A stretch of DNA of 63,811 nucleotides from Methylophaga sulfidovorans (GTDB taxonomy: Bacteria > Pseudomonadota > Gammaproteobacteria > Nitrosococcales > Methylophagaceae): NCBI RefSeq assembly GCF_900114205.1, contig NZ_FOSH01000018.1, forward strand, positions 1 to 63,811, in the 5' to 3' direction. The notes beneath the pieces are model-generated. The model saw only the letters and a program-made list of their open reading frames with translations. It ran no database searches and had not been told where the DNA came from. Both the position numbers and the translations under genes were made by a program. Positions 21,325-30,964 of the stretch are shown piece after piece; position 1 is the stretch's first letter, and each line of letters opens with the position of its first letter.

Positions 21325-21920
21325 GGTTAGTTTGGCTGGCAGGACTGAGTCTCTTGCTGACCGCGTGTGCACCTTTATGGCAACCGAAAACAACTGAATC
21401 GCCAGAGCAACGATGGCAACAGCAGCAGCAAGAAATAGCCGCACTTAAAGATTGGCGTTTCAGAGGTCGTACCGCCATTACACAAGGGCGTGAAGGCTGG
21501 AATGCTGGCATTACCTGGCAACAACAAGGCGAGGGGTTTGACATCAAACTGTCAGGCCCTTTTTCGCAAGGTGGTGCTGAGTTAATTGGTGATGCTGAAC
21601 AAGTCACACTCACCTTAGATAATGGCGAGCAATATTCCGCACAGACACCTGAGCAATTATTAGCCAAAACTTTAGGCTGGTTTTTACCGGTCAGTGCATT
21701 ACGCGATTGGGTCAGAGGTGTGCCATATAAAGATGCTGCGGTTGATAAGTATCAACTCGACGAAAATGGACGCCTAAAAACCTTACAACAAGCAGGTTGG
21801 CAGGTGGAATATCTGCGTTATGTACCATTTAATGGTTTGGTTGTGCCTTCCAAGATTTTTATCAAACATCCTGATTTGAATATCAGATTAATCATTTCTG
21901 ATTGGAGTCAAGCTGAGTGA
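21321..21920 (+). CDS. lolB: Outer-membrane lipoprotein insertion protein LolB
   Basis: LolB receives lipoproteins from LolA in the periplasm and inserts them into the outer membrane. The 199-residue product has a lipobox (LSLLLTAC, Cys16) and the LolB fold landmarks [42 protein letters not shown] and [15 protein letters not shown]. It overlaps the TPR gene by 4 bases upstream and ispE by 4 bases downstream, so the three are translationally coupled. Confidence 0.94.
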   Translation: MRLVWLAGLSLLLTACAPLWQPKTTESPEQRWQQQQQEIAALKDWRFRGRTAITQGREGWNAGITWQQQGEGFDIKLSGPFSQGGAELIGDAEQVTLTLDNGEQYSAQTPEQLLAKTLGWFLPVSALRDWVRGVPYKDAAVDKYQLDENGRLKTLQQAGWQVEYLRYVPFNGLVVPSKIFIKHPDLNIRLIISDWSQAE

Positions 21921-22756
21921 AAGCATGGCCAGCGCCGGCAAAATTAAATTTATTTTTGCATATTACCGGACGGCGGGAAGATGGGTATCACAATCTTCAG
22001 ACCGCATTTCAGTTTCTGGATTTTGGCGATAGTTTATTTTTTGAGACGAATGACTCAGGCCAAATCCAGCTCAAGACAGAATTTGCGGATGTGCCAAGCG
22101 AAGATAATCTGATTGTTAAAGCGGCAAGACTATTAAAACCTTTCACCAATGATGAGCAGGGCGTTGATATTTCTATTACCAAACGTCTGCCGATGGGCGG
22201 CGGATTAGGTGGCGGAAGTTCTAATGCCGCGACAACCTTAGTTGCTCTAAATCAGCTTTGGCAATGTGGTTTGTCACAGCAAAAATTAGCGCAAATCGGA
22301 CTCAGTTTAGGGGCTGATGTGCCTATTTTTATCGCTGGGTATGCTGCCTGGGCTGAAGGTGTCGGTGAAGACTTAACGCCAATATCCCCGATAGAACCTT
22401 GGTTTGCGGTGATTTGTCCGGATTGTCATGTGTCTACTGCAGAAATATTTTCATCGCTGGAATTGACACGCGACTGCGAACCTATCACAATATCGCGCTT
22501 CCTTTCTGGGGAAGGCAGAAACGTCTGCGAGGCGGTGGTGGTGAAACACTATCCGGCAGTTGCAAATGCACTAGAATGGTTGGCACAATACGCGCCTCCA
22601 AGAATGACTGGTACAGGAGCATGTGTTTTCGCTGATTTTCAAAGTCAGCAAGAAGCACAAGACGTCATAGATAAACTGCCTTCACACTGGCAGGGTTTTG
22701 TGGCAAAAGGCTGTAATCAGTCGCCACTCACTGCAAGAGCACTGGCAGAAAAATAA
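21917..22756 (+). CDS. ispE: 4-diphosphocytidyl-2-C-methyl-D-erythritol kinase
   Basis: IspE phosphorylates CDP-methylerythritol in the MEP isoprenoid pathway. The GHMP-kinase signature is clear: [20 protein letters not shown] at the N-terminus and [17 protein letters not shown] near residue 95 as the ATP loop. The 279-residue length is normal. It uses a GTG start overlapping the lolB stop. The order lolB-ispE-tRNA-Gln-prs is a well-known gammaproteobacterial arrangement. Confidence 0.96.
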   Translation: MKAWPAPAKLNLFLHITGRREDGYHNLQTAFQFLDFGDSLFFETNDSGQIQLKTEFADVPSEDNLIVKAARLLKPFTNDEQGVDISITKRLPMGGGLGGGSSNAATTLVALNQLWQCGLSQQKLAQIGLSLGADVPIFIAGYAAWAEGVGEDLTPISPIEPWFAVICPDCHVSTAEIFSSLELTRDCEPITISRFLSGEGRNVCEAVVVKHYPAVANALEWLAQYAPPRMTGTGACVFADFQSQQEAQDVIDKLPSHWQGFVAKGCNQSPLTARALAEK

Positions 22757-22797
22757 GCCAGATGTGACTGCAAGATGATAGAATGAGTTTTGTCAGT

Positions 22798-22872
22798 TGG
22801 GGTATCGCCAAGCGGTAAGGCACTGGGTTTTGATCCCAGCATTCCCAGGTTCGAATCCTGGTACCCCAGCCA
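22798..22872 (+). tRNA. tRNA-Gln (anticodon UUG), CCA encoded
   Basis: The gene begins TGGGGTA and ends TACCCCA-G-CCA. The anticodon loop TTTTGAT gives UUG, and the T arm is CCAGGTTCGAATCCTGG. The U1-A72 end is typical of bacterial tRNA-Gln. It lies between ispE and prs in the conserved position and may be processed from their shared transcript. Confidence 0.96.
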
Positions 22873-22962
22873 CTCTTTTGTTTTTTTGATAGAAAACTCG
22901 GCGCCTCTACCGTGACACAAAACCGACTCCTCCAGCTACAACAACGAACAGCCGATAGCCGA

Positions 22963-23898
22963 ATGATGGTATTCACTGGTAATGCCAATCGTAAGCTGGC
23001 TCAAAGCATCGCCAATTTCCTCAATATTTCACTTGGCAAAGCCACTGTGGAAAAATTCAGTGATGGCGAAATCATGGTTGAAATTCTTGATAATGTACGT
23101 GGTAAAGACGTCTTTATCGTTCAACCGACTTGTATGCCAACCAATGATCATCTGATGGAACTGATGGTGATGACCGACGCTATCCGTCGTGCATCGGCAA
23201 AGCGTATTACTTTGGTTGTGCCTTATTTTGGTTACTCTCGACAAGATCGTCGTCCCCGCTCCGCACGTGTCGCTATTACGGCAAAAGTTGTTGCTAATAT
23301 GCTGACGGGCGTAGGAGCTGACCGCGTTTTAACCGTCGACTTACATGCAGACCAAATCCAGGGCTTTTTCGATTGTCCTGTTGATAATGTTTATGCCTCA
23401 CCTGTGTTATTAGGTGATATCTGGAAGCATAAATATGAAGATCTGGTCGTGGTCTCACCTGATGTGGGTGGTGTGGTCAGAGCGCGCGCCTTAGCAAAAC
23501 ACCTTGGTGTTGAGCTAGCCATTATCGATAAACGTCGTCCACGTGCTAACGAAGCCAAAGTTATGAATATTATTGGTGACGTAGATGGACGTGTGTGTGT
23601 ATTGATTGATGACATGGTCGATACCGCGGGTACTTTGTGCGCCGCCTCGGCTGCATTGAAAGAACATGGTGCTACCCGAGTGGTTGCCTATACTACGCAT
23701 CCTGTTTTATCGGGTCCGGCGATAAAAAATATCAGCAATTCAGTGCTTGATGAATTGGTGGTGACGGATACGATTCCGTTACAACCGCATGCACAGGAAT
23801 GTGAAAAAATTCGCGTGTTAAGCATCGCAGAGATGCTGGCAGAAGCGATGTATCGAATTAGTAACGAGGAGTCCGTTAGCTCCTTGTATATGGATTAG
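22963..23898 (+). CDS. prs: Ribose-phosphate pyrophosphokinase (PRPP synthetase)
   Basis: Prs makes PRPP from ribose 5-phosphate and ATP for nucleotides, His and Trp. Signature blocks are [55 protein letters not shown] and the PRPP-binding loop [16 protein letters not shown] start at the ATG before MVFTGNAN because homologues begin there, giving 311 residues. A GTG 51 bases upstream would add 17 residues. It follows tRNA-Gln closely. Confidence 0.95.
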   Translation: MMVFTGNANRKLAQSIANFLNISLGKATVEKFSDGEIMVEILDNVRGKDVFIVQPTCMPTNDHLMELMVMTDAIRRASAKRITLVVPYFGYSRQDRRPRSARVAITAKVVANMLTGVGADRVLTVDLHADQIQGFFDCPVDNVYASPVLLGDIWKHKYEDLVVVSPDVGGVVRARALAKHLGVELAIIDKRRPRANEAKVMNIIGDVDGRVCVLIDDMVDTAGTLCAASAALKEHGATRVVAYTTHPVLSGPAIKNISNSVLDELVVTDTIPLQPHAQECEKIRVLSIAEMLAEAMYRISNEESVSSLYMD

Positions 23899-23917
23899 TC
23901 AGCTACGACTGACTTTT
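23897..23917 (+). terminator. Weak hairpin at the prs stop codon
   Basis: AGTCAG / CTGACT with a 6-base loop overlaps the prs stop and is followed by TTTTA. It may be a weak terminator or part of a leader before rplY. No known L25 leader structure was recognised by eye in the remaining 90 bases. Confidence 0.35.
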
Positions 23918-24007
23918 ACGTGCCGAACCTGGTCGCGGGGGAGGCTTACGCTGCTTTTATTAGCGGCATTTTTGATGGGCTAAGGTCCATTGTTTTTGGA
24001 GAAAAAA

Positions 24008-24679
24008 ATGGAAAACTTATTTGAAGTACAAGCTGAAGCGCGTACTGATGAGGGGAAAGGTGCGAGCCGCCGCCTTCGTCATGCGGGTAAAGTACCAGCT
24101 GTTGTTTATGGCGCTGAAAAAGAGCCAGTTTCGATCTCTGTTGATCACAACCAATTCATTCGTCATTTAGCTGAAGAAGCATTTTATGCTCACATTCTGA
24201 CGCTGAACATTGGCAAGAAAAAAGAGCAAGTTGTATTAAAAGACCTGCAACGTCATCCTGCTAATGACAACAAAATCATTCATGCTGACTTCCTGCGTGT
24301 TGATGCTAAACATGAAATGACAATGACTGTTCCTCTTCACTTTGTCGGTGAAGAAAAAGCACCTGGTGTGAAAGGCGGTGGTGTTGTTTCTCACGTAATG
24401 ACTGAGGTTGAAATTGCTTGTTTACCAGCTGATCTGCCTGAGTACATCGAAGTGGATATCAGTAAGCTGGAATTAGATCACGCTATTCACTTATCAGAAC
24501 TGACTCTGCCTAAAGGTGTTAGCTTGCCTGCACTGTCACATGGTCAGGAAGAGCATCTTGAAGAAGGTGAACGTTCTGCTTATGACCAAGCTGTGGTTAA
24601 CATTCATATGCCTCGTGTACACGCAGTTGAAGATGATGCTGAAGATGCAGAAGGTGATGAAGAAGCAACTGAAGAGTAA
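24008..24679 (+). CDS. rplY: 50S ribosomal protein L25/Ctc
   Basis: L25 binds 5S rRNA. This 223-residue form is the long Ctc type with an N-terminal L25 domain (EARTDEGKGASRRLRHAGKVPAVVYG, QRHPANDNKIIHADFLRV) plus the TL5 C-terminal beta domain (VKGGGVVSHVMTEVEIACLPADLPE) and a very acidic tail. The start at MENLFEV follows a TTGGAG ribosome site; the six-codon upstream extension does not resemble the family. It lies between prs and pth as in many relatives. Confidence 0.95.
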   Translation: MENLFEVQAEARTDEGKGASRRLRHAGKVPAVVYGAEKEPVSISVDHNQFIRHLAEEAFYAHILTLNIGKKKEQVVLKDLQRHPANDNKIIHADFLRVDAKHEMTMTVPLHFVGEEKAPGVKGGGVVSHVMTEVEIACLPADLPEYIEVDISKLELDHAIHLSELTLPKGVSLPALSHGQEEHLEEGERSAYDQAVVNIHMPRVHAVEDDAEDAEGDEEATEE

Positions 24680-24686
24680 TCTTTAG

Positions 24687-25259
24687 ATGGGGAGCTGGAT
24701 CATCGTCGGTTTAGGTAATCCCGGCTCCCAATATGAAGGAACCCGACATAACGTCGGGTTCTGGCTTTTGGACCAGCTTGCTCGTGATCTCGGTGTGAAC
24801 TTTACTGTTCAAAACCGCTATCACGGGGAGCTGGTTCAATGCTCTCTGGATGGTCATAAAGTTTATTTGCTTAAACCGCTGACATTTATGAACAGAAGCG
24901 GCCAGTCTGTTGCCCTATTAGCGAATTTCTTCAAAATTCCGTTAGAGAATATTCTCGTTATCCACGATGAATTAGATTTGGCTCCCGGAACGGTTAAATT
25001 AAAACGCGATGGTGGTCATGGTGGGCACAATGGACTCAGGGATATTATTGCTCAGACGGGGGGCAAACAATTTCTGCGCTGTCGTTTGGGGATAGGACAT
25101 CCTGGTCATAGCAAGCTGGTTTCTGATTATGTACTCAGTAAACCCTCACCGACCGATCGTCAACAGATCGAGCAAGCCATCGATAATGTTTTACGTATTT
25201 TGCCAGAGGTGTTATCCGGAAATATGGATAAGGCCATGAACTGGCTACATTCACAATAG
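24687..25259 (+). CDS. pth: Peptidyl-tRNA hydrolase
   Basis: Pth recycles tRNA by cleaving prematurely released peptidyl-tRNA. The 190-residue protein has [21 protein letters not shown] with the catalytic His, the [11 protein letters not shown] substrate loop Asn, and [27 protein letters not shown]. It starts 7 bases after rplY and ends 8 bases before ychF, so rplY-pth-ychF is an operon. Confidence 0.97.
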   Translation: MGSWIIVGLGNPGSQYEGTRHNVGFWLLDQLARDLGVNFTVQNRYHGELVQCSLDGHKVYLLKPLTFMNRSGQSVALLANFFKIPLENILVIHDELDLAPGTVKLKRDGGHGGHNGLRDIIAQTGGKQFLRCRLGIGHPGHSKLVSDYVLSKPSPTDRQQIEQAIDNVLRILPEVLSGNMDKAMNWLHSQ

Positions 25260-25267
25260 GATTTCTC

Positions 25268-26359
25268 ATGGGATTTAAGTGCGGTATCGTCGGTTTACCT
25301 AATGTTGGCAAATCAACCTTGTTTAATGCATTGACTGAAGCCGGTATCGATGCGCAGAACTATCCTTTTTGTACCATCGAACCTAATGTCGGCATCGTTC
25401 CTGTGCCAGATCCACGTATGGATAAACTGGCAGTTATCGTTAATCCAGAACGTGTTTTGCCAACCACTATGGAATTCGTCGATATTGCCGGTCTGGTGGC
25501 TGGCGCGTCAAAGGGCGAAGGGCTTGGTAACAAATTCTTAGCTAATATCCGCGAAACAGATGCTATTGCACACGTCGTCCGTTGTTTTGAAGACGATAAC
25601 ATCGTCCATGTGGCGGGTAAAGTATCGCCTTTGGATGATATTGAAGTGATTAATACCGAGTTAGCCCTCGCTGATTTGGAAAGTGTTGAAAAAGCCATTA
25701 CCAAAACCACGCGTGATGCCAAAAGCGGTGATAAAACAGCGAAAGCACGATTAGAGCTACTCACACAAATGCGTGAAGACTTAGACAGTGGCAAACCTGT
25801 GCGAGCCATGGGCTTTGATAAAGATCAACTGGCTTTGATTCGTGATTTACACCTGCTGACGATTAAACCCACCATGTATATCGCCAATGTCTCTGAAGAT
25901 GGCTTTGAGAATAATGCTGCTTTAGATGCTGTTAAACAATTTGCCGAGCAAGAAAACGCTAATGTAGTCGCGATTTGTGCAGCGATTGAATCAGAAATTG
26001 CTGGCCTTGAAGATGATGAAAAAGTCGAATTTTTGAGCGAAATCGGCCAGGACGAGCCAGGTTTGAATCGTGTAATTCGTGCCGGTTATCAATTACTTGG
26101 TTTACATACTTATTTTACTGCCGGTGTAAAAGAAGTTCGCGCCTGGACAGTCAAAGTAGGCGCAACAGCACCAGAAGGCGCTGGTGTTATTCACACAGAT
26201 TTTCAGAAAGGATTCATTCGTGCTGAAGTCATCAGTTACGATGATTTTGTTCAGTATAACGGTGAGCAAGGTGCTAAAGATGCCGGTAAATGGCGTCTGG
26301 AAGGTAAAGAATATGTCATTAAAGACGGTGATGTGATGCATTTCCGCTTCAACGTCTAG
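25268..26359 (+). CDS. ychF: Redox-responsive Obg-like ATPase YchF
   Basis: YchF is a translation-associated P-loop NTPase that prefers ATP because its G4 motif is altered. The 363-residue length equals E. coli YchF. Motifs: [15 protein letters not shown] (Walker A), [17 protein letters not shown] (G3), YIANVSE (G4 position), a coiled-coil insertion after residue 130 and the C-terminal TGS domain ([31 protein letters not shown]). It is the last gene of the rplY-pth-ychF operon. Confidence 0.97.
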   Translation: MGFKCGIVGLPNVGKSTLFNALTEAGIDAQNYPFCTIEPNVGIVPVPDPRMDKLAVIVNPERVLPTTMEFVDIAGLVAGASKGEGLGNKFLANIRETDAIAHVVRCFEDDNIVHVAGKVSPLDDIEVINTELALADLESVEKAITKTTRDAKSGDKTAKARLELLTQMREDLDSGKPVRAMGFDKDQLALIRDLHLLTIKPTMYIANVSEDGFENNAALDAVKQFAEQENANVVAICAAIESEIAGLEDDEKVEFLSEIGQDEPGLNRVIRAGYQLLGLHTYFTAGVKEVRAWTVKVGATAPEGAGVIHTDFQKGFIRAEVISYDDFVQYNGEQGAKDAGKWRLEGKEYVIKDGDVMHFRFNV

Positions 26360-26411
26360 AATTCTGGGATATGATGTCGTGAATTGTTATTCATCCTGGC
26401 ATAGGCAAACC

Positions 26412-27461
26412 ATGAAGACGGCATCATTCTCCTACCTCTTATCATTGTTAGCTATTGGCTTCACACCCCTGGTCAATGCGGATGATAAATTAAATCAATG
26501 TTTGCTCACCCAACTGGCAACGGCTGACGATACGATGTCAGTCGGCGATATCAAACAACTATGTGATTCTAAGATTACTCAAAAAACCATTGAAGATGCT
26601 TCGCCCAACCCTGAACCTGTTGATATCAAAGTCACCAGTAGTGGTGTGGAAACGGAAGACAAATCAGCGATTACCCGCCGTTTATTTCTGGAAAAGAAAG
26701 AAGCCAAAAACCCATTTGTGTTGTTACCGCATAAACCAAATTACATTATTTTAAGTAATAATATGGCGGCGCCTAATGAAGCACCATTTGAAGCCGCTTA
26801 TCCAGATGACAATATTCACTTGCAACCGTGGGAAACCAAATTCCAAATCAGCTTAAAACTGCCTGTGGCCTATGATTTATTTAACGGTCGTGCAGATGCG
26901 TATGTGGCTTATACCAACCGCTCATTCTGGCAGCAGTTTAATAAACACAGTTCATCACCTTTCCGTGAATCCGATCATGAACCAGAGGCCTGGTTATCTT
27001 TCAAAACAGACTATGAAGTATTCGGTATAAAGAACTCGCTTATTCGTACTGGTATTGTCCACCAGTCAAACGGTCAGGCAGGCGAGTTATCGCGTAGCTG
27101 GAATCGGGTTTATGCAGACTTTGTATTTGAGCACAATGACTGGTACTACTCACTCAAACCATGGTGGCGTATCCCAGATAGCAGCAGTGATGATGATAAC
27201 CCTGATATCGAAGAATTTATGGGTAACTTTGAATTTGGCGCTGTATATAAAATGGATAACCACAGCTTCGATATTATGCTGCGGAACAACCTGAATTTTC
27301 ATGATAATTATGGTGCTGTTCAGTTAGGTTGGAGCTTTTCGCTCACCGATCGGGTAAAAGGCTATGTGCAATGGTTTAATGGCTACGGAGAAAGTCTGAT
27401 TGACTATGATGCACACTCCAATAGTATTGGTTTCGGTATTCAACTGAGTGACTGGTTATAA
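26412..27461 (+). CDS. pldA: Outer-membrane phospholipase A (OMPLA)
   Basis: OMPLA is a calcium-dependent, dimeric 12-strand barrel that hydrolyses phospholipids misplaced in the outer leaflet. The catalytic triad region is visible as HQSNGQ (His and Ser) followed by SRSWNRVY (Asn). A signal peptide (MKTASFSYLLSLLAIGFTPLVNA) and about 90 residues of low-conservation N-terminus precede the barrel. I start at the ATG opening the signal peptide; a GTG 33 bases upstream is less likely. The final residues (FGIQLSDWL) form the last strand. It is monocistronic, ahead of tRNA-Met. Confidence 0.9.
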   Translation: MKTASFSYLLSLLAIGFTPLVNADDKLNQCLLTQLATADDTMSVGDIKQLCDSKITQKTIEDASPNPEPVDIKVTSSGVETEDKSAITRRLFLEKKEAKNPFVLLPHKPNYIILSNNMAAPNEAPFEAAYPDDNIHLQPWETKFQISLKLPVAYDLFNGRADAYVAYTNRSFWQQFNKHSSSPFRESDHEPEAWLSFKTDYEVFGIKNSLIRTGIVHQSNGQAGELSRSWNRVYADFVFEHNDWYYSLKPWWRIPDSSSDDDNPDIEEFMGNFEFGAVYKMDNHSFDIMLRNNLNFHDNYGAVQLGWSFSLTDRVKGYVQWFNGYGESLIDYDAHSNSIGFGIQLSDWL

Positions 27462-27476
27462 ATATGATCTTTTCAC

Positions 27477-27505
27477 TTGAAACTTAAGCATTTATATCGT
27501 ATTAT
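27477..27505 (+). promoter_or_regulatory. Sigma-70 promoter of tRNA-Met
   Basis: TTGAAA (27477-27482) and TATTAT (27500-27505) are separated by exactly 17 bases, followed by a GC-rich TTCGCGC discriminator. The start would lie near 27512, eight bases before the tRNA. The GC discriminator is typical of stringent control. Confidence 0.7.
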
Positions 27506-27519
27506 TTCGCGCTTCGTGT

Positions 27520-27596
27520 GGCTATATAGCTCAGCTGGTTAGAGCACATCACTCATAATGATGGGGTCCCTAGTTCGAATCTAGGTATAGCCACCA
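27520..27596 (+). tRNA. tRNA-Met (elongator, anticodon CAU), CCA encoded
   Basis: The gene begins GGCTATA and ends TATAGCC-A-CCA. The anticodon stem-loop (CATCACTCATAATGATG) has CAU and matches the elongator tRNA-Met of E. coli in the D arm and anticodon arm. It is not the initiator (paired first base) and, from the similarity, not the tRNA-Ile2 type. Confidence 0.92.
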
Positions 27597-27604
27597 ACAG
27601 ATTC

Positions 27605-27637
27605 AAAAAAAGCCGGAGTTCTACTCCGGCTTTTTTT
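27605..27637 (+). terminator. Strong intrinsic terminator after tRNA-Met
   Basis: A 15-bp perfect stem, AAAAAAAGCCGGAGT / ACTCCGGCTTTTTTT, with a 3-base loop begins nine bases after the tRNA. The A and T flanks make it potentially bidirectional. Confidence 0.95.
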
Positions 27638-27763
27638 GCCTCCAGTTTGTGTTTTTACAGCACTTAACATTGATATTCCCTCTTCGCTGTATTGAATTTG
27701 TCTACGGTAAAGCCTTAGAGCAAAAGGTCAATCATAAAATCAGTCCAACCAATCCCTTCTGAT

Positions 27764-28240
27764 TTAAAACATCGTATTATCGTTAGCGGACTTTTGTGGC
27801 ACGTCCTGTATAACGTCCCAGTGTTCAACAATCATTCCGTTTTTAACGCGGAAGATATCAACAACTGCTTGTCCAGGATCTTCAGCATTTTGCGTAGAGT
27901 GAATATGCAGATAAACGAGATCATTATCTGCAGTACTTCTGACGATATCTGCTTTTGATTGAGGGTTATTTTTGAAATAACCTTCAAAATAGCCAACGAA
28001 AGGTGCTTTGCCATCAGGCACATGAGGATTGTGCTGAATATAATTATCTGCAACCACCTCGGCAGCTTGCTGAACCTGATGTTGGTTAAAAAATTGATTA
28101 TAAAAGTTGATAACGAGTTGACGATTAGCCTCTTCTTTAGCCAGATCTCGCTGGACAATTTGTTCTGCAAATACATTCGTTGCTGAGAACAGTAGACCAA
28201 GGCTAAAAAGCGTTAAGAAAAAATAGCGGGATAGAGTCAT
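27764..28240 (-). CDS. Secreted SnoaL/NTF2-like protein
   Basis: A 158-residue protein with a signal peptide (MTLSRYFFLTLFSLGLLFSATNVFA) and a SnoaL-like cone fold: NRQLVINFYNQFFNQHQVQQ, VADNYIQHNPHVPDGKAPFV, VYLHIHSTQNAEDPGQAVVD, IFRVKNGMIVEHWDVIQ. This pattern is typical of predicted aldol-condensation/ester cyclase-like proteins of unknown substrate. The start is chosen at the ATG 8 bases after AAAGGAAA, rather than 21 bases upstream. It lies 23 bases downstream of the NAD(P)-binding gene and probably shares its promoter and HxlR control. Confidence 0.8.
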   Translation of the reverse strand: MTLSRYFFLTLFSLGLLFSATNVFAEQIVQRDLAKEEANRQLVINFYNQFFNQHQVQQAAEVVADNYIQHNPHVPDGKAPFVGYFEGYFKNNPQSKADIVRSTADNDLVYLHIHSTQNAEDPGQAVVDIFRVKNGMIVEHWDVIQDVPQKSANDNTMF

Positions 28241-28263
28241 GATGGTTTCCTTTATAGTCATTT

Positions 28264-28875
28264 TTAATAACCGACAGTAAAACGTTGTCGAGGGTGTTGT
28301 GGGTTTTCAATCTCATCAACCAGTGCGACGGCATAATCTTCATAAGAAATGTGACTGCCACTGCCGGTAGTAAGAAGGGTGTCTTTGCCTAATCTGAATT
28401 TACCTGTACGCTCACCTGGGCCGAGTAAGGCTGAAGGGGATAAGAAGGTCCAGTTCAGGTTTGTTTCTTTTTGTATTTCATCGAGAAATTCAGCACCTTT
28501 AGTCGCTTCAGTCTTAAAGACTTCTGGAAATTCGGGCGTGTCGATCAGAAGGAGTCCGGGCTGTACTTCCAGACTGCCTGCACCACCGACCACTAAATAG
28601 CGTTGAACACCTGATTGTTTAACGACATCAATAATCTGCTGTGCGTCAGCATCGACAAATTTTACGGCGCTCACCACCGCATCGTGTCCCTTCAACAGTT
28701 GAACAATCTCATCAGTGTTGTAGAGATCGGCTTTTAATGCTGTCACACCTGGTAATGATGGAATGTTTTCAGGATGACGTGAGATGGCGGTAATTTGATG
28801 ATGTCTGTCTGATAGTTCCTTGACGATTCTTGAACCGACTTCACCAGAAGCCCCAATAACAGCAATGTGTGACAT
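28264..28875 (-). CDS. NAD(P)-binding atypical SDR (YwnB/NmrA-like)
   Basis: A 203-residue Rossmann protein with the atypical SDR loop IAVIGASGEVGSRIVKEL, then ALKADLYNTDEIVQLLKGHDAVVSAV and YLVVGGAGSLEV. Catalytic YxxxK is not apparent, as in NmrA- and flavin-reductase-like members. The gene is divergent from an HxlR regulator, a very common pairing in which the regulator senses electrophiles or quinones. The substrate is unknown. Confidence 0.85.
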   Translation of the reverse strand: MSHIAVIGASGEVGSRIVKELSDRHHQITAISRHPENIPSLPGVTALKADLYNTDEIVQLLKGHDAVVSAVKFVDADAQQIIDVVKQSGVQRYLVVGGAGSLEVQPGLLLIDTPEFPEVFKTEATKGAEFLDEIQKETNLNWTFLSPSALLGPGERTGKFRLGKDTLLTTGSGSHISYEDYAVALVDEIENPQHPRQRFTVGY

Positions 28876-29002
28876 AATGCACCTCTTAATAGTATGAAAA
28901 AAATATCAGGTCTAAAAAATAGACTGTGTGGGGCAGAGTAGATTTTTTGAATTGAGCTGACAAGAAGTCAATTTGAGCGTACTTAGTTACCTGGAGGTGA
29001 CC

Positions 29003-29392
29003 ATGACAAGCACTAATTCCGTTGAAACGCAGGCACAGACTCAGTTTGACCATCCTTGTCCGGTACGAGATGTGCTGGATAGAATTGGTGACCAATGGAG
29101 TTTATTAATCCTGACCGCGCTGACGCCCGGTACTTTGCGCTTTAATGAGCTGCATCGTGAAATAGGTGATATATCAAGGCAGATGTTATCTCGCACCTTA
29201 AAACGTTTAGAGCAGGACGGGTTTATTGAACGGAAGCTTTATGCTGAGGTACCACCAAAAGTGGAATATACATTGAGTCCGTTAGGTCATTCTTTTCTGG
29301 TACCCATGCAAGCGCTTATTGAGTGGGCCGATGCCAATCATGTACAGATTTGTCAGAGCCGACGCCAGCATCGGGCACAAAATGAAGAATAA
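29003..29392 (+). CDS. HxlR-family transcriptional regulator
   Basis: A 129-residue winged-helix regulator with the HxlR signature: CPVRDVLDRIGDQWSLLILTAL near residue 20 (with the redox-sensitive Cys position), FNELHREIGDISRQMLSRTLKRLEQDGFIER and EYTLSPLGHSFL. The start follows a strong CTGGAGGTG ribosome site. It should repress or activate the divergent reductase and NTF2-like genes. It ends 36 bases from the convergent mxaL. Confidence 0.92.
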   Translation: MTSTNSVETQAQTQFDHPCPVRDVLDRIGDQWSLLILTALTPGTLRFNELHREIGDISRQMLSRTLKRLEQDGFIERKLYAEVPPKVEYTLSPLGHSFLVPMQALIEWADANHVQICQSRRQHRAQNEE

Positions 29393-29428
29393 GCAATAAG
29401 ATCAGCTTCAGCTTGTAGGCTGCTTAAG

Positions 29429-30385
29429 TTAAATAGACCATTTCTTTCTGAAAGGTTGGTAGCAATAGAGAAGCAGTAATAAGGCTAGAGCCGCCGCTAT
29501 ATTATTAAAGTGCGTGGGTTGTTTTGCCTGATAAGCAAAATCAACGTTTTGTAGTGAACGGGCCATATCAGCATTGTTTTCAAGGTGGTGATATAGCATA
29601 TGATTTTGCTTAGCCAGTTCCATCAAATAGTCTTGTTTAAGACTCGATAGATGTTCAGTACCGACAACCTTAGCAGTGCCCCATGGGCCATTGCGTGGTA
29701 TATATCCCTCAACCTTACTTGGGTCAGCCGGTAAACCGAAGCGGGAGGCATGAGGTACATCTTCCGCTGTATAAAAACCAATCTGTACACCATCTTCATC
29801 AAACTTGGGAATTTTACTCAGTCCCAGCTCACCGACGCCAATGATGATGCCGGCTTTCCAGTCTTCTTTTTGATCTTCTGTATCCAGATAGCTGAAATCA
29901 GGCGCATAACGTGGATTGATAGGTGGTGCTTCATGACCATCGGTTAAAAACACCAATTTACTTCCGGTGAGCACGTCATTCATCATCAGTTCACGGGTAT
30001 TATAGAGGGCCTGTCCGATGTTACTGTCAGCAACCCAGGCCATACGCCAGTCGAGAGCATGAATACTTGCTTCAAGAATCGGGTAATCATTACAGACTTC
30101 AATAGGCGAATAGAGTAGGGCTGGAACACGTTCAGTAAATACAGCTAAGCCCACTTTTGAACCACATGGCAGACTTCTGGCGGCATGCAGCATAGCTGCT
30201 TTTGCTTTTTCTAAACGGCTGATAGCACCGCCGTGTTTATCGGAATAATCCTGCACATTCATACTGCGGGTGATATCAAGCACAAACACATAATCATAGC
30301 TTTTGACAGTGAATGGCAAAGGGGGCAGAACAATGGCGATAAGCAATAATATCGCGGAAGCTATCAATGCATATAAACGCTTCAT
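29429..30385 (-). CDS. mxaL: MxaL, VWA-domain protein of methanol dehydrogenase maturation
   Basis: MxaL, with MxaA and MxaK, is needed for calcium insertion into periplasmic methanol dehydrogenase. The 318-residue protein has an N-terminal membrane segment (LIASAILLLIAIVLPPLPF), a von Willebrand A domain with MIDAS-like DITRSMNVQDYSD near residue 36 (Thr in place of the usual first Ser), LVFLTDGHEAP near 145, and a C-terminal membrane helix (AAALALLLLLYCY). It is the last gene of mxaRSACKL, nine bases after mxaK. Confidence 0.9.
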   Translation of the reverse strand: MKRLYALIASAILLLIAIVLPPLPFTVKSYDYVFVLDITRSMNVQDYSDKHGGAISRLEKAKAAMLHAARSLPCGSKVGLAVFTERVPALLYSPIEVCNDYPILEASIHALDWRMAWVADSNIGQALYNTRELMMNDVLTGSKLVFLTDGHEAPPINPRYAPDFSYLDTEDQKEDWKAGIIIGVGELGLSKIPKFDEDGVQIGFYTAEDVPHASRFGLPADPSKVEGYIPRNGPWGTAKVVGTEHLSSLKQDYLMELAKQNHMLYHHLENNADMARSLQNVDFAYQAKQPTHFNNIAAALALLLLLYCYQPFRKKWSI

Positions 30386-30394
30386 AACAACACC

Positions 30395-30964
30395 CTAGGG
30401 CAAACCCAGAGGGAAACCGGGCATCGCTGACCACAGTTCTTCAGAGCTTTCCTGAGCTTCACCAGAATCTTTTAAATCGCCTAGCGGTAAATCACGAGAG
30501 AGTCGTTGTGCCGCTTCATAGTTGTATTTCGCTGCCCAAAACTCGGGGTCATTTTTTAATGCCGATTTATAGAGATCTTTGGCGACATCGGCCAGGGCTG
30601 TGGCACGATCAATCCCCATCTTCTCAGCCGTTTCAATAGCTTGTTGCAGATAGAGGTTACCCATATTGTAATAAACCAGTTTCAGCATAGCCGGAGAGCT
30701 AAGCCGTTCGGCTTTACCATAAGCATCAACCGCATCTTCAAACATGCCGCGTTGTTGCAAATGATGGGCATAGGCAAACTGTAATTCAGGCTCTGTCAGA
30801 TCAATCTTACTTGCGTCCACCAGACGAGGCGACTGTAAAAGCTTTATGGCATCGTTAATCGCTTTTTGATGCTGCCTTTCTACTATTTGCAGACCTAGTA
30901 AAGTAAGAAAAACCAAGCTAATCACCAGCATAAGATGTTGTAGATAACGACGGCGCAACATCAT
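30395..30964 (-). CDS. mxaK: MxaK, methanol dehydrogenase maturation protein
   Basis: A 190-residue protein with one N-terminal membrane helix (LMLVISLVFLTLLGLQIV) and a TPR-like periplasmic part (LQFAYAHHLQQRGMFEDAVDAYGKAE, YNMGNLYLQQAI, DLYKSALKNDPEFWAAKYNYE). It is required, with MxaA and MxaL, for calcium loading of methanol dehydrogenase. I start at the ATG overlapping the mxaC stop (ATGA); the open frame extends 23 codons into mxaC, but that part is not protein-like. Assignment rests largely on position and fold. Confidence 0.85.
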   Translation of the reverse strand: MMLRRRYLQHLMLVISLVFLTLLGLQIVERQHQKAINDAIKLLQSPRLVDASKIDLTEPELQFAYAHHLQQRGMFEDAVDAYGKAERLSSPAMLKLVYYNMGNLYLQQAIETAEKMGIDRATALADVAKDLYKSALKNDPEFWAAKYNYEAAQRLSRDLPLGDLKDSGEAQESSEELWSAMPGFPLGLP

